Positions 36,780 through 49,614 of a stretch of 64,000 bases of DNA are shown here, piece after piece. The notes below the pieces were generated by a model. The model saw only the letters and a list, made by a program, of their open reading frames with translations, was not told where the DNA came from and did not search any database. The stretch covers positions 33,372,997 to 33,436,996 of the forward strand of contig CM037871.1 in assembly GCA_021292105.1 (NCBI GenBank), given 5' to 3'. A program made the translations under genes and the position numbers. The DNA is from Anadara kagoshimensis. Its lineage: Eukaryota; Mollusca; Bivalvia; Arcoida; Arcidae. Position 1 is the stretch's first letter. Every line of letters starts with the position of its first letter.

Positions 36780-37215
36780 GTAACTTCAAAATAGGCATCC
36801 AACAATTGAAAAATAAATCACTGCATGCCTGGTTTAACTATAAACAAAAACTGTATTCAAATGCAAATGCATCCCTGAATACCCTGCTTAAAATATATAA
36901 TGCAATTGTAAAACCTATCGCATTGTATGCAATCGAAATTTGGGGTTTACAGTTAGTAAAACTGAAAACGATAAATTTATTTCAGAACTGGGTTAAAAAC
37001 ACCTGTAATACAGTGACTGTTAAAACATGCAAATCAATACTTGGTCTACCCAAGAGATGCTCCAATATTGGATCACTTGCAGTACTTGGTATCTATTCAA
37101 TTTCTTTATATTAAATATTTGGAAATATGAAAGAAGATAGGCTTCTTTACAAAGCACACCTGGAATATCTTGTACTTGCTCAAGTTTCTCTCAGTAACTC
37201 CTAAACATAGTGAAG
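36780..37215 (+). pseudogene. LINE reverse-transcriptase remnant (C-terminal part)
   Basis: The open frame 36806-37114 with its upstream extension reads like the end of a non-LTR retrotransposon reverse transcriptase: KNKSLHAWFNYKQKL, then LLKIYNAIVKPIALYAIEIWG, then CKSILGLPKRCSNIGSLAVL. The spacing of 'L..A' , 'VKPIALYA.EIWG' and 'ILGLPK' matches the region after the catalytic palm in CR1/jockey-like LINEs (family knowledge). The catalytic FADD box is absent. The frame changes near 37114 and meets stops after it. 37400-37510 (gtataggctgtacacagccc) may be its 3' untranslated end. Dead copy. Confidence 0.7.
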
Positions 37216-37625
37216 GATATTTCAAATCTATTAAATCTAAAATGAAAAATTCATTTTCTTTTTAAACCCCCTGATTGACACGCCACCTTTGTTGCAAGTT
37301 TGAATATAATTGCAACTGTCTCAGGAAAACCTTGCATTAATAAATGTGAATATTAAATATTAATTGTTATTGATTGTTTTTCTGTGTATTTGTTTTGTAT
37401 TGCTTAGTATTATTATGTATTTTGTAATCAACATTGTATAGGCTGTACACAGCCCCTTGAGGGTGTATTTGTACCATTTAATATTTATATTTGTATTAGA
37501 TGTAACTTATAGCATAGGAAAATAGTAAAGGCTGATTACAACTGACTTTTTCGGTTTATTGGAAAGCATATATGGAGTCGGGAATGAAACTGTCTTCCAA
37601 TAAATAAAGAAATTATCATTATCTT

Positions 37626-38170
37626 CTATAATAGCTCAGATATAGCATTCAATGCCAAATGTATAATATGTTCTTTAAAAGTTCTTCTGTTGTGACCTTG
37701 AACAAAGGTCAAGGTAAACCATTTGAACAAATTAAGTAGCCCCAAGTCCACTGATAATATATATGTAGGTTTTATGTTTCTAACCATTTCCCCTTTTGAT
37801 GAAGATTTTTTTTTTTTTTTTTTTAGATTTTTGCACCCAAAGGTCACTGCAACCTTGAACGAAGGTCAAGGTCATTCTTTCAAACAAATCTGATAGAACA
37901 TCAAGTGTAGATAAAATATATATATATATATTAAGTTTCAGCCTTTTAGGCCTTTTGGTTCATGAGAAAAAGTCATTTAAATTTGACACATTTAAGGTCA
38001 CTGTGACCTTGAATGAAGGTCAAGTTCAATTGTTTGAATACATCTGAAAGGGATTGACCTAAGGAAGCTTGGTACAAGTTTCATTGAAATATGTTCATTG
38101 GTTTCAGAGGAGAAGTTGTTTAAGTAAAAAGTTTACGGATGGACAGAGGACATTCAATTTATGATCACAA
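37626..38170. repeat. Dispersed repeat with AAGGTCAAGGT units
   Basis: Three imperfect units centred on 'gaccttgaacaaaggtcaag' near 37692, 37849 and 37995. It ends 'tacggatggacagaggacat' and 'atgatcacaatggtctctg', a typical bivalve repeat end. A poly-T tract is at 37807-37824. No gene. Confidence 0.65.
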
Positions 38171-38179
38171 TGGTCTCTG

Positions 38180-39080
38180 TAGTAATACAAATTTTATGAA
38201 ACTTGGTCGTTATAAAGACGATTGACTGTATTGACTACATGAATAAATTGTGTTGACAATTTCAAGTATCTAATGCAAAATCCTTTTGGTTCTAAAGAGA
38301 ATTTTATTAAAATTCTTTCTTAACCCCCAATTTAAATACAAATTCCAGTAATTCAGGTGTGTTTGGTATTCATGATTTTCCAAAGACGTATATGTTTCTC
38401 TAAACAGATTTTAAAAAACCCCTTGTTCTAAGGATTTAATTGTTTGGTTCAACATTTAACTTGTAAAGGAATACACACCACACACAAACATATGCACAGC
38501 AAATAATGAAAGATCAAAAGGTGTTCAAAATGAACAAGGTAACACCCCTCCCCCCTCGTTGGACATGAGTGAAACAGATTAGTTTAGGTAATTGGTGTAT
38601 TATGGTGTAGTGTGCATTAGCAAATTATAGGACACAAATATATGGTAAGTTTTTGGGAAAAGTTTCTTTTTAATAGATCCCTTATTTTTAGTGGTAATTC
38701 TGAAAAATGCAAAAACCGTCTTTATGAAACAAAATGAATTTGCTCAAAGAGGTGTAGTGAAATGTCAATCACTATTTGTAATATATTGTTCCATGGAGAA
38801 AGTTTTGCAAATCCAGTTTGAAAAAATTTCACACAATCACATTAGATGTTAAAAAAGAAACCCAAATGGGCCTGGTATCGATGGCTGTATCGACTTCTTT
38901 AAAGATAAATCCATTATTACTATTCATAGTAAAAGCAGGTATCTCAAATGCAGGATGGGGCTGTTGTTTAATTGTATATGAAGTATTGTCATAACAAAAT
39001 TACTACTGTAAATTGAGCTCAATCAGATGAACGTTTTTTTTTTTTTTTAAGCAGAGAAACTAAATCAAGTTAATTGTTTA
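38180..39080. other. No recognised feature
   Basis: AT-rich sequence. A repeat terminus (aaacccaaatgggcctggta) lies near 38863-38884. No gene. Confidence 0.45.
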
Positions 39081-39730
39081 ATTATAGTAACAACACCGGG
39101 ATCGTGGATGCATGACAGAAATGTTGAGCAATCACATTTGAAGTACTGACTAAATTTGATCTCAGATAGATGAATAGTTTTATTTTAAATGGATAGACAC
39201 TATGTCAGATTAATTATTCTATTTTTAGTAACAGTGGCCATCTTAGATCCAACCAATGCAAAATAAATGGTTTTCTTTTAAATGCACAGAAACTATAAAT
39301 ATGGTAAAATGTAACTTTTTTAAATAAATGTGGCCATCTTGGATGCACAATTAGACTGTCAAGCAATCCAAACTTACATGTAACTATTGTCATAACCAAT
39401 CAAATGACCACTTTGAACTCAATCCGACCAACAAATTTCTTGCAAATTCATAACTATAAATGTGGTCAGATGTTCTATTTTTAGTAACAGTGGCCATCTT
39501 GGATGCATGATTAGGCTGTCGAGGGATCCTTACTTACCCTCTTGTTATAACAAGTATAGATCAATCAATGGTTTCTTTTAAATGCACAGAAGCAATAAAT
39601 ATGGTTAGATATTCTATTTTTAGTAACAAAGGTCATCTTGGATGAGTGATAAGCTGTCCAGCAATCCCAACCAAACTATTGTCATAACAAATCAACTGAC
39701 TAAGTTTGAGATCAATAGGATCAATGGATT
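39080..39730. repeat. Degenerate tandem repeat, about 100-160 bp
   Basis: 'ttagtaacagtggccatctt' or variants followed by 'ggatgcatgattaggctgtc' recur near 39227, 39324, 39484 and 39625. The spacing is uneven. The open minus frame at 39214-39399 lies within it. Confidence 0.7.
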
Positions 39731-39889
39731 TCTTTTAAATGCACCAAAATCAAATCTGGATATATATACACACACATATTCATGGACACCAGTTTTACTA
39801 TATACCCCTAAAGATTGGTGGCAGGGGGATAATTAAACTGAAGAACATGTATTGAGAAATTTAACTGCAAATACTGGTACACATTTCAC

Positions 39890-40130
39890 ATGTAAAAATA
39901 TCATCACATGTAAATATAATTTAATTAATGGTTACATGTTAATATAATTTAATAAAAGAGTTACATGTTAACATAATTAAATTAGTTTGAGGTCAAGGGG
40001 GTTACTGTCTGTCACATTTGACATTAAATACAAGTTGTATTTAAAACTACATGTAAAATTAATTTGATTATAATTTGATTGACAGTTTACATGTTACTAT
40101 AATTAAATTATAGGAAAGGTTATAACATGT
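39890..40130. repeat. Short AT-rich repeats
   Basis: 'ttacatgttaatataattta' recurs four or five times with changes. No gene. Confidence 0.6.
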
Positions 40131-40869
40131 AAAAAAGCATTGCAGATGTAAAGATTTCAACTGTATGTATCAACCAAAAACTGTTTATAATATTATTGTA
40201 CATTTGTTAGGATGTTTTGTCATATTTTGAAGGAATCAGAGGGGGTGTTTTTGAATGCAAAAGAATTGCTTATTAAAATGCTGTTTATACCCTCGTTTTC
40301 CTTTTTTGGTTACAGATTATCATTTTAGTTATCTGTTTATTGAACAATTCAATTATATATGTATAATTATTATTATAATACATATGTTTTGTGTGATTTG
40401 TTCCATGTGTGTGTTTATTTTTGGTTTAACAATTATGTATATATATATAAAATACTATTTCCAGAATTCAGAAATTTAAAAAAAAAAGAAAAAAATTCAT
40501 TATCGTGCAGAACTTAATTTTCTTCTGTATAGAACATAATCAAGCATGCTGCTTTTATTGGACCATGGCTCAGATGAACTGTTGCGGTGATCAACCATTG
40601 ATGGACCATCATTTGCCACGAGTCTAATGATTTGTACTTTGACTCTGAAGCCCAGATTAAAATTTTCTTTGAAAACCTCCATAAATTTTATTCCTTATGA
40701 TGCCCCTTAGTAGTGGAGTGGCCTAAAACCAATTTATGCAGGGATTGAGATTAAAAGGGGCCCAGAAGCCCATGGCCTCCAGAAATTTGTCTGAGCCCCT
40801 AAACTTTTTAAGATTTTTGCTATGTATTGCTTCAAAAGTGAGCTAGGTCCCAAATTCTAAGTTAAGCTT

Positions 40870-41222
40870 CATCCCTGTTTATGGTTCACAGGTCTTCTCA
40901 CTAGCAAGGTTTAAATCCACTCGGACTTCATCTCTGTTTATAGTCTACAGATCTTCTCACTACCAAGGTTTAAATCCACTCAGACTTCATCTCTGTTTAT
41001 AGTCTACAGATCTTCTCACTACCAAGGTTTAAATCCACTCAGACTTCATCTCTGTTTATAGTCTACAGATCTTCTCACTACCAAGGTTTAAATCCACTCA
41101 GACTTCATCTCTGTTTATAGTCTACAGATCTTCTCACTAGCAAGGTTTAAATCCACTCGGACTTCATCTCTGTTTATAGTCTACAGATCTTCTCACTACC
41201 AAGGTTTAAATCCACTCGGACA
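40870..41222. repeat. 59-bp tandem repeat, six copies
   Basis: Copies start at 40870, 40929, 40988, 41047, 41106 and 41165 with an exact 59-bp step. The four inner copies are almost identical. The unit contains 'catctctgtttatagtctac' and 'ctaccaaggtttaaatccac'. The last copy runs into SINE-like sequence at 41222, and 'tttaaatccactcgga' resembles the SINE-type segment at 61265. Confidence 0.95.
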
Positions 41223-41345
41223 GGTCACAGTTTTAGAAAGTATGGCAGTTAGCTTGCTGAAGGTTGGTGTTGCCTTTTGGTTTCTCCCAGCATCCCGGAA
41301 CAAACTGCCTTTATATAACTGAAAATATCTTGGCCTGGGAAGGAA
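41222..41345 (+). repeat. SINE 3' fragment
   Basis: 'ttggtttctcccagcatccc' and 'ataactgaaaatatcttggc' correspond to the 3' body of molluscan tRNA-SINEs, also seen at 42095-42160 and 61330-61420. Confidence 0.45.
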
Positions 41346-42029
41346 ACCCCATTTCACCACTCCTCTCAAAATTCAAAGTACTTCTAAATTATATGACATT
41401 TTAATGTCCTACCTAGTTCATCATGTAATCTTTACCTCTCAAAAACGAAAATTAAATGTGAAATGTGGAAAATAAAATGTGATTTTATGTATATACATGT
41501 ACGTATTAAACAAGTTTCACACATTTTGATGATATGAAATATCTGTTGATCAGTGCTATATTGTTGTTATATATATATAAGTTTGGTTACAGGGTGTTAG
41601 AAATACCGCAATGATTTAAATTGTTTGTAAATATTGTTATTTATACTCATTGCATTTACTTGTTACAGTTTAAATGTTAAAGTTGGGTGATGTTTGTCAT
41701 GATTCTAAAACGGAATTTCCTCTTGGAGTTAAAAACCAAATATTTCTGATTCTCAACACATTTATTGTTCCTTGTATTCTGTACATTATTTTGTAAAAGT
41801 TCTCCCTTTTTCCTCAAAATAAAATTTCTCCCTTTTTCCTCCTAGTTTTGTGTTCTATAATTTCTTTATTTGTAACAGTTATCGATTTATTTTTATTTGT
41901 ACATTGTTTAGAAATCTCGGACTTCAAGTTCTATAACATGACATTATTTTGCAACTTTTTCAATCAACTGAGAGGCCAAGTTGTCAACAGGACTTCTTTC
42001 TCATCAGGCACTCTTCCATGATTTGATTC

Positions 42030-42165
42030 CCATTAAGGCAGATTCTGGTGCAATACAAGAAAGTCAGTGTGCTTGCTGAAATTCAGTTATTTTCATCAGT
42101 ACTCCGATTTTCTCCATCATCCCAGAACTGATCTTGATACAAGTGAAAGAATCCTTACTGGCCCC
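42030..42165 (+). repeat. SINE 3' fragment
   Basis: 'cagtactccgattttctcca' and 'gatacaagtgaaagaatcct' match the same SINE body as 61340-61415. Confidence 0.5.
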
Positions 42166-42169
42166 CACA

Positions 42170-43550
42170 CAATACCATTACTCCACTTTTATTTTTCAAG
42201 GGAGACAACCATCATAGTACATGTAGGTGTCAACACTTAAAAAGGAATTTTAATGAGCGACTTTCCAAAACAGAAATTGGATTGTCTTCTAATTTATTAT
42301 TTTCTCAAGGGAGACAACTACCAGGGTTTTTCTATATTTTCTGTTGCTGTTACACCCATTTTATTACATGTAGATGTGTATGTTTTAGTTAATCTATATA
42401 TTTGTGTTTCTAGATAATTGCAAAACACTTAATTATCTTTGAAATTTGGAGTTAAATGAAAAACAAAATATTGGAGGACTTCCCCAGATAATAAATGATA
42501 ACATTTAAGTTTATGTGCAACTATTACTTTTCATGGATATAGACTCATATATTTAAAAAAAAATCTGGTAAATTTAATTCATGTATTCTGGAAACGTCTT
42601 CTTTATCCATTAGAAATGATGGTTATGCACAATTAAAGAAGTGTCATTTAATGTGTGTATATGAATTCCACTTATTTTAAAAAATGACCAATTTGAGCAT
42701 TAAAATTTAGAAATAGATGTATATTTATTAAAAAACATAACCGATTGTTACTTCATTATAAATATTGATTGGGATCACTTGGTAGGGATTTTAGAAGATA
42801 ATGTCACAATCATCTTATTGGCCTAAATAAATAATTTTATATGGAGTATATTGTTATAATAGTGATAAGTATGACTTAATTTTTCATGTTAAGGTTTATA
42901 TACGTATTATACAATGTATTTTTGTAGTTTCATATATTTATGTTATCGCTCTATAACTATAGATAATAGCACATTCCAATATTAAAATGTAAGACAATGC
43001 CATGCACAATTAGGGGTCAACAGGAACCCAGGAAACTTATCTTATAGTTTCATAAATGTACAGAGTGAGTTTGAATCTGTTGATAAACGTATTTCAGAAA
43101 ACTTTAATTAGTCACATAAGCAGTACAGGTGTTTTCATTCTCGGTGTATTATATGCATTTAATGGAGTTCTCAAAGGGTTACTTCAAAGGATTTTTTGTA
43201 CTATGCCTTACCCTAAAGATTTGTTTGAAACTTCACTCTGCAGGTTATGGAAAACTTTCTACATAGAGTTGCAGGAGTTAAGTTATTTACCAGTATACCA
43301 ATAAAAATTCCATACCAGGTGGAATTACCAGTAATAGATATGAACAAATTTAGGAGGACTCGCCAAGTGAATCTCATTTCATTTAAAACTAATACATGTT
43401 ATACATTCATAATTTTGTTGAAGAAATACATTTCCATTTGAATGACATACAGTAGTTTTAAGTTTTTTTTCATTTTTGTCCTTGAGCAACAAAGGCCACT
43501 GTCTCATTATGGTCCTTGTAAATGTTTTAAGTTCTAATTTTGGGTTATAG
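42170..43550. other. No recognised feature
   Basis: AT-rich, with scattered short frames (43056-43304, 43247-43441) that show no domain and no splice partners. Confidence 0.45.
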
Positions 43551-43551
43551 G

Positions 43552-43771
43552 CAAACAACTTTGACCTGTCTGCTTGACCTTTTATTAGGAATATTCATGT
43601 AGGAGGATCCACTGGATATAGAAGTAGTGTTATGATTCACATTGTATACCTGAACAATACAGGTATAGTGATTGACATTTACCAATATGTACTTCTATTC
43701 ACAATATGCAAATGTTCTCACCCATAGTAAATATTTATATTAAAGGTCAAGCAGACAGGTCATTGTTGTTT
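43552..43771. mobile_element. MITE with TTGACCTGTCTGCTTGACCT ends, copy 1
   Basis: Left end caaacaactttgacctgtct, right end gacaggtcattgttgttt, an inverted pair of about 28 bp. 220 bp, non-coding. A second copy is at 45948-46168, and a half copy lies near 59255-59275. Confidence 0.85.
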
Positions 43772-45947
43772 AGCTTTTAACTATTTGTGTTTACTAGTAT
43801 TTGTTTTTGTTTTATCGCAACATGTACATGTACAATGTATTAGTTCTAATTCAAGTGTATTTTTTTCACAGTCATAATTATTATGTTGCAATTGAAATTA
43901 TTTAATAAATTTATTTTGATAAATTGCCATCAAATATATTATTTGTAAGGTTTTTCAGTCACTCAAGTTTTGTTTTTTGAAGATATTGTTTTTCTGTCTC
44001 ATGTCGGGCATAGAGCAATTTTTCATTTTATTCAATTATGTTAGAATTTTTTTGAAATTCAAATGTGTTAATTTTTTAAAGTTGATATTTACATTTATTT
44101 ATAAAATTGTAATGTTAAAAATCCCTTTTTGTGTTCAAAATACAATATTTTTTTTTATTTATTGTTTGAAAATCAAAAACGAGTTCATTTTTCATTGAAT
44201 TTTTTATTTACTGTAAACAGAATATCATAAATTTGAATCTCATTGAAGGTAATGTTGACTAAAATTTAGATCTCAACTGGTGTCTTATGATAGACTTTTG
44301 CACATTAAATCTGTATAATTGAATCTCATAATGTAGAATTCTTCAACATTGTTTAAAAAAATTAAGAACATGCACACATTATATTACCTAAAATTGAAGA
44401 TTAAAAGCAATATGTTTTTTTATGTGTTTTTTTAAACAGTATCCATTGTGATGGTATGTTGAGGTTAGATTTCTTGCAATAGATTCATTTTCGACTTACT
44501 TTCTTTTTTCTTTTTTATTGAATTTTCTGGTTTGTTTAAATTTTATAATTTTAGAGACATTTCACATTATTGACAGATTCAATCTCTGTAAATATTCATG
44601 CTACTTTTTACTTGATTTCATTGTTAAGCTTTCTGCTACTGCTTCTGTTTATAGCAAAGTACATGTTATTACACATTCGACATGAAAAATTTTACATGTT
44701 ATCATTATTTCTCTCTCTATCACACAGAACACTCTTTTTTTCTCTCTTACAGAACAAGATTTTTTTATGAAAGATATTTGCTACACAATTTCATTATTTT
44801 TATTTTTTTATGCAATTAATAAAGAACAATTTAATTGATTTTTCTTTGGAATTAAAGCATGTCAGGTGAGCATATCAGGCCCATTTGGCCTGTTATTTTA
44901 TAACCATGAAGCTTAATAAGAATCACAAATTGTCAATTATTATCTTTTATTCAATGCAAGACATCAAAATGAAGGAATTTAATTATTTTTGTCATCATTA
45001 GACCCAAGATGCAAGTTCAAATCTTAAATCTTACACAAAATTACTTAAACGTCCAGAAAGAACTGAAACAAATTAAAAGTTACATTAAAGTACTCCTAGA
45101 TGAATTCGTGAAATTAATGTTATGGCATAAGTTACAAAGTCTATATGCTAGTAGAACTGGGCAAGAACTGGTAACTCCAACATATGGCTCTGGTATTGTG
45201 TCACACCAAATTTGTCAATTAATTTTTTTTCAGGTTTTTTGGGTCCAAATTGTGAGTTAATATTTTTAATTTTTTTTCATGTTTGGATGAGAGTGCAATT
45301 CATTAAACTAAGTCACAAAATTATTTACAGTTATTATTTATAGTTGAAAATCTTTGTATACAGAAACTAGTTCAGGTAATTCTTGATCGTAGGAATGTTT
45401 GATTGCTTTATGGTATTTGCAGGTAACTCTTTCAATTCTTGATTTTAAATTTTTTAAGGTATTTTAAAGATGCAGAGAAAAAGTAACTGAGTTTATTAAT
45501 TCGTTTTTGTATGATGTTATTTTTTTCATTTCAGTTTTTGGCAAAATATGCACCTTATTTGATAAATGATGCCTTTTTTACACATACAAAACTATTAAAT
45601 GTTTGTACTTACTTCATTTTATACACATGTGTCAAGAATTGCCTGAACATTGGTAAGTTTTTAGTCTTAATTGCTGCCTCAAGATACAAATTTGTTTTCT
45701 GTTATGCTCGCATTTTGTTTAGTTTCACAAAATATAAAATGGCGTCACATTTCAGGTCTCATTAGTTATGGGTGCAGACATTTTTGAAGTAAAAAAATTC
45801 AAAAACCAAATATTGTGTTTATTGTTCTTAAATACATACCTTTCATGTGCACAGTGAAATGTCTGTAAATTAAAGTGGATTGAACTTCAGTTTTGACTGG
45901 GTGTTCATGCTATCAGATTTGTTGGGACCACAAAGAATAATAGTATA
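43772..45947. other. No recognised gene
   Basis: T-rich sequence with short frames of low-complexity composition. 44860-44897 is a repeat terminus (caggtgagcatatcaggccc). 45009-45260 encodes a Gln/Leu-rich helix-like segment (QVQILNLTQNYLNVQKELKQ) that I cannot link to a gene. Confidence 0.4.
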
Positions 45948-46168
45948 GACAACAACATTGACCTGTCTGCTTGACCTTATACAAATATTTATTATGGACC
46001 AGTACATTTATGTATAGGGATAACAGGTGCTTATTTAGTTGTTATCAGGGGAATCATACATTGTGTATGTATTAACTGTGAATCCTAACACTACCCAAGT
46101 AAGCAGTGGATTCTCCTATATGAATATTCCTAATGAAAGATCAAGTGGACAGGTCAATGTTGTTTGTC
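45948..46168. mobile_element. MITE with TTGACCTGTCTGCTTGACCT ends, copy 2
   Basis: Left end gacaacaacattgacctgtc, right end gacaggtcaatgttgtttgt. Same termini as at 43552-43771, with a different interior. Confidence 0.85.
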
Positions 46169-46293
46169 TATATCTGTAAAAACTATGATTGGTTTATATA
46201 TTGTATTGGAGATAAGGATATCAAAAAATAAACATACAGGTCCATGATCATATCAAAATCCCAAAAGAAAAATGAAAACTTTGATACTGGCAA

Positions 46294-46500
46294 ATTGACG
46301 TATCGCTGGCCACGCCCACAAGGTTCTGACAAAGGCCGCCATCATGGTATCAAAGCAGCGTCAAGGCAACTAATGACGTACTAGTATCAGTGACATCATT
46401 AAACAGCACAATTCAGGCCGAGTTTTCGTTCTTTTTATGTGTAATTCAAGCATGCCAGGCCTTTGTCGGAACATTGTGGGCATGGCCGGCGATCTGTAAG
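46294..46500. mobile_element. MITE with GGCCACGCCCAC ends, copy 1
   Basis: The left end (ttgacgtatcgctggccacg, then cccacaaggttctgacaaag) is the inverse of the right end (ctttgtcggaacattgtggg, then catggccggcgatctgtaa) over about 40 bp. 207 bp, non-coding. It is GC-richer than its surroundings. The sister copy is at 52284-52484. Confidence 0.88.
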
Positions 46501-46939
46501 TGTAAGCACCTGCTGTCTAGCTAGCTATACCCGCCACATGTAAAATCAAGATGTGAATAAAAAGAACATAGAACTATGGGACTTCAAATATATCAAGGGT
46601 AATTAATTTTGGATATCTACAATATTGCGATCCGAGTTATCAATACGGTACTGTTTATATACAGCTGTTGTTGTTAGCTAATGAAGAAAAGTGTTTGAGG
46701 TTGCAGAGCAATTAACCTAAAAAAATTGCACTGCTGTAGGTTTCACTCTGATATAGGTTATAGGGCAGCAGACTATTTCATCCTGGAGGCAGAGTATTTC
46801 ACCCAGTATTGTAGCATTAACTCTGGTTGACCATGTGATAACTTTCTCCCTGTATTTATTTTTACTGAGTAGATCCTGTGTATAACAGGACCAACAGATT
46901 ATGAACACCTTGGATTTTGTAACATGGTGTTGATAAATA

Positions 46940-47130
46940 TCCCCTTACATAAATTTAAAGAATTCTTGAGAGACATTTTTGTACAAAGCAATTATGAGAT
47001 ATGGCTGGACACCTTTTTTACATGGACAGACAGACAGTCCCATGGACGGACAGACATGGTGGTTCCTATATTCCCATATCAAACTAGTTGGTGGTGGTGG
47101 GGGGTGGGGTGGGAGGTTACAATAAAAACA
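46940..47130. repeat. Repeat end with GGACAGACAGAC motif
   Basis: 'tggacagacagacagtccca' and 'ttcccatatcaaactagttg' followed by a G/T-rich run, as at the ends of dispersed bivalve repeats. Confidence 0.5.
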
Positions 47131-47559
47131 ATTAGTTATATCTGTGTTTAATAAATGGTTTATTCTAAAATGATATCTAGTGATGTTACCTGATTTATGA
47201 CTATAAACTCCCTGTATTAAAATATAGTGTATGTCTATGTCCTTACTAAACAGTCAAATCTAACACATCAATAGCTCATCAAAACAACAGGTTGTGATAT
47301 TGGGTAAAGATGAATTCAATCAACTTTGCCTATTCTTTGGATTTCAACCAATTAGATTCATGTATAGTCCGTCAGCGATATTGTGGCAGGGTGTTTATAA
47401 ACACAGGTGAGTTTATTATACACCAATAGGTATTAATACTGTTGTGTCGTACACATATATTCACGCCAACTGTCAACTCCATTTTTATATATCCCTATCG
47501 TAGGCTAAATACATTATATAGACTCTTCCTTGTTTATAAACATTCTTGTCACAATATTG

Positions 47560-47700
47560 CTGACAGATAGACTTGCACAAGTCCCTATATTAAATTATGA
47601 ATTTCAATATCTTGCCCCTTTAAAACTATTACAGAGATCAACTGACAAAAGTCAATTTACTATCAAAACCCGGGAATATAGGGACTTGTCAAGTCTGCAT
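47560..47700 (+). repeat. 141-bp arm (left) flanking a gene relic
   Basis: The inverted copy of this arm is at 49835-49975. The arm has its own internal inverted ends (TAGACTTGCACAAGTCCC and GGGACTTGTCAAGTCT), so it may itself be a MITE. A half-end is also seen near 59578-59600. Confidence 0.85.
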
Positions 47701-47866
47701 GAAGCTCTTGCTAACAATTATATTTGATTGACATTAGAGGTCAAAAAATCAAATGATAACACTGTACAGTCAGATTTAATTACAATACAATGTGGTCCAG
47801 CACACGCTTGGTGTATATATTACAAACACTCACTAACACAATTCTTAATTTAAAACTGTATTCTTT

Positions 47867-49614
47867 ATGGCTTCATCAACACCAAAAAAGTTTTTTAAGT
47901 TTATAAATTATACTCCAAAAACAAAATAAATCGTGGGTATAGTATATGGTAACAAAACAGAAAAAAGTGATTATAGAAGAAAACCTTTTCATGGGTCTGC
48001 TAAAACTGATTCCTGTTTATTGATTGAAAAACATCTCCAAATTGATATACATCAGGATTTACATACCGATACTAGAAAATATTGTTTCACACCATAAAAA
48101 ATATCTTATCAAACTACTAATGAGACATTACAAGTGTCACATGGAAAAGAATATACAACTTATTAGAGGCGAATCAATGAAGAAGAAGAAAAGACATCAA
48201 AACGAAAAGTTTTATTTCCAAAGGAGGACGACGACAAAGAGAATGACAAAAGTCTAGAGGATCTATGTAGTTTTGTTCCACTTGATATAGAACAGAATAC
48301 AGAGTATGTACAAGTAAGTTTTATTAAAATCTATATATCTGTAAAAAGTTGTAAAGAGTTTCACCTTCATGACTAACCAAATGTGGCCCATATAAGACAA
48401 GACCAATGGAAATAAATGTCTCAAATCTATTAATAAGCATCATTTTCAACATTTGTGTCTTATATTACATATGTATTTCAAAATCATAATAAATTGCATT
48501 GTGTATGCCATTATAATCTCAAATTGAATATTGAAAAACAACTGACTTTCCTTGTGACGCAAATAATAATAGTACAGTAAAACCTCGATTCATCACCACC
48601 ATTTGTTCAGTCAAATTTTGGCGTTATAAAGGGGTTAAGTGATAAATTGGGAGAGGCGGATAAAGAAAAAACATAAAGAAAATGGATTTTGGGACTTCAA
48701 AACTTTTCTATTTTAAACAAATCAGTTAACCACACCACATTTATTTAACATTTATTTGACCTCTTTTTTGTTGTAGACTGGAGTTTCAAATGGATCGCAG
48801 AAAACTGTGTATTTTCTCAGACAGTTATATGTACCTATTTTGAGGCTGTGTCTCTAAACAATCACCAAAAACTGTGGCTTGCACTTCAGGAAATACCCAA
48901 ACTAAAACACTTTGTAAGAAAGATTTATTACAAACAGTATAACATGAAATAAAAACATTGTCATCAAAAGAAACCAATTCTGTTCTCAGAAAAACGGATA
49001 AAAATATTCTGAAATCAATAACTGTAGATCAGATTCTGTCAGAATGGATGGAAAAGGCACCAACATTTTTTGAGATATTATAAGCATGTTCTATCAACCC
49101 TTCACAAAGCCGAAATAAGTACAAAAAAGATGGAGCTTCATTACCAGGTATTATGTCGGCAGGTTGCAAACTTTTATCAATTTACAACCAAGACATAAAT
49201 CTACTTCAGCATTTAAACAGCATCATTTTAATAAAGGATGGGTGTAAAAAGTCCACATTTACAAGGCTTAATGCAACATACGACTGTCTTAGTAATCAGG
49301 CATCCCTCAACATAGCTGAAAAGTTTGGCGAGGACTGGAACCTTGAACTGAGGTCTTGGGGTCAGCAAGTTTCGCAAGATACCTACATTGAGGACAGATT
49401 GCAGAATCAGATTAAGGAAGCACAGGAATCAATTGACATACTAAGGGGTAATCCAGAGAATACAGTTGATCTAATCATTGAATTATCTCAACTGGAAACA
49501 GATTTAGAACAACACAGAGCAGCTATGCATCTTCGAACTAAAGTTCGACACATACAAAAAATACATCTTTATTTTGTAAATATGCCTCTATGGCCTTTTT
49601 CTGGTTTCCTCTAA
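47867..49614 (+). pseudogene. Degenerate two-exon gene relic of an uncharacterised invertebrate family
   Basis: One frame from ATG 47867 (MASSTPKKFFKFINYT) to donor CAA|GTAAGT at 48314 reads as protein except for stops at 47927, 48095 and 48164. It includes RRKPFHGSAKTDSCLLIEKH and KTSKRKVLFPKEDDDKEND. Acceptor ttttttgttgtag at 48776 opens a second exon. That exon needs a frame change near 48777 and another near 48950, and it has a stop at 49081. It then runs open to 49614 with LPGIMSAGCKLLSIYNQDIN, STFTRLNATYDCLSNQASLN and EKFGEDWNLELRSWGQQV. The order 'EWMEKAPTFFEIL ... FTRLNA ... FGEDWN' resembles a multicopy family of uncharacterised predicted proteins in molluscs and cnidarians (from memory, no search). 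At least four stops show that it is dead. Confidence 0.6.
48550..48660. repeat. MITE fragment in the relic's intron
   Basis: 'acagtaaaacctcgattcat' is a CAGTAAAAC-type transposon end, like that at 52703. The other end was not found. Confidence 0.4.

Noticed and set aside
40500..40682. Minus frame VKVQIIRLVANDGPSMVDHR and onward
   Set aside because: It looks mildly protein-like but has no clear acceptor, no domain and no neighbour exon.
38865..44897. One 6-kb element between two facing 'gggcc' repeat termini
   Set aside because: The termini are short and common in such genomes, and nothing ties the interior together.
45009..45260. Helix-like plus frame starting MQVQILNLTQNYLN
   Set aside because: No splice partners or recognisable family; it ends in low-complexity Phe codons.
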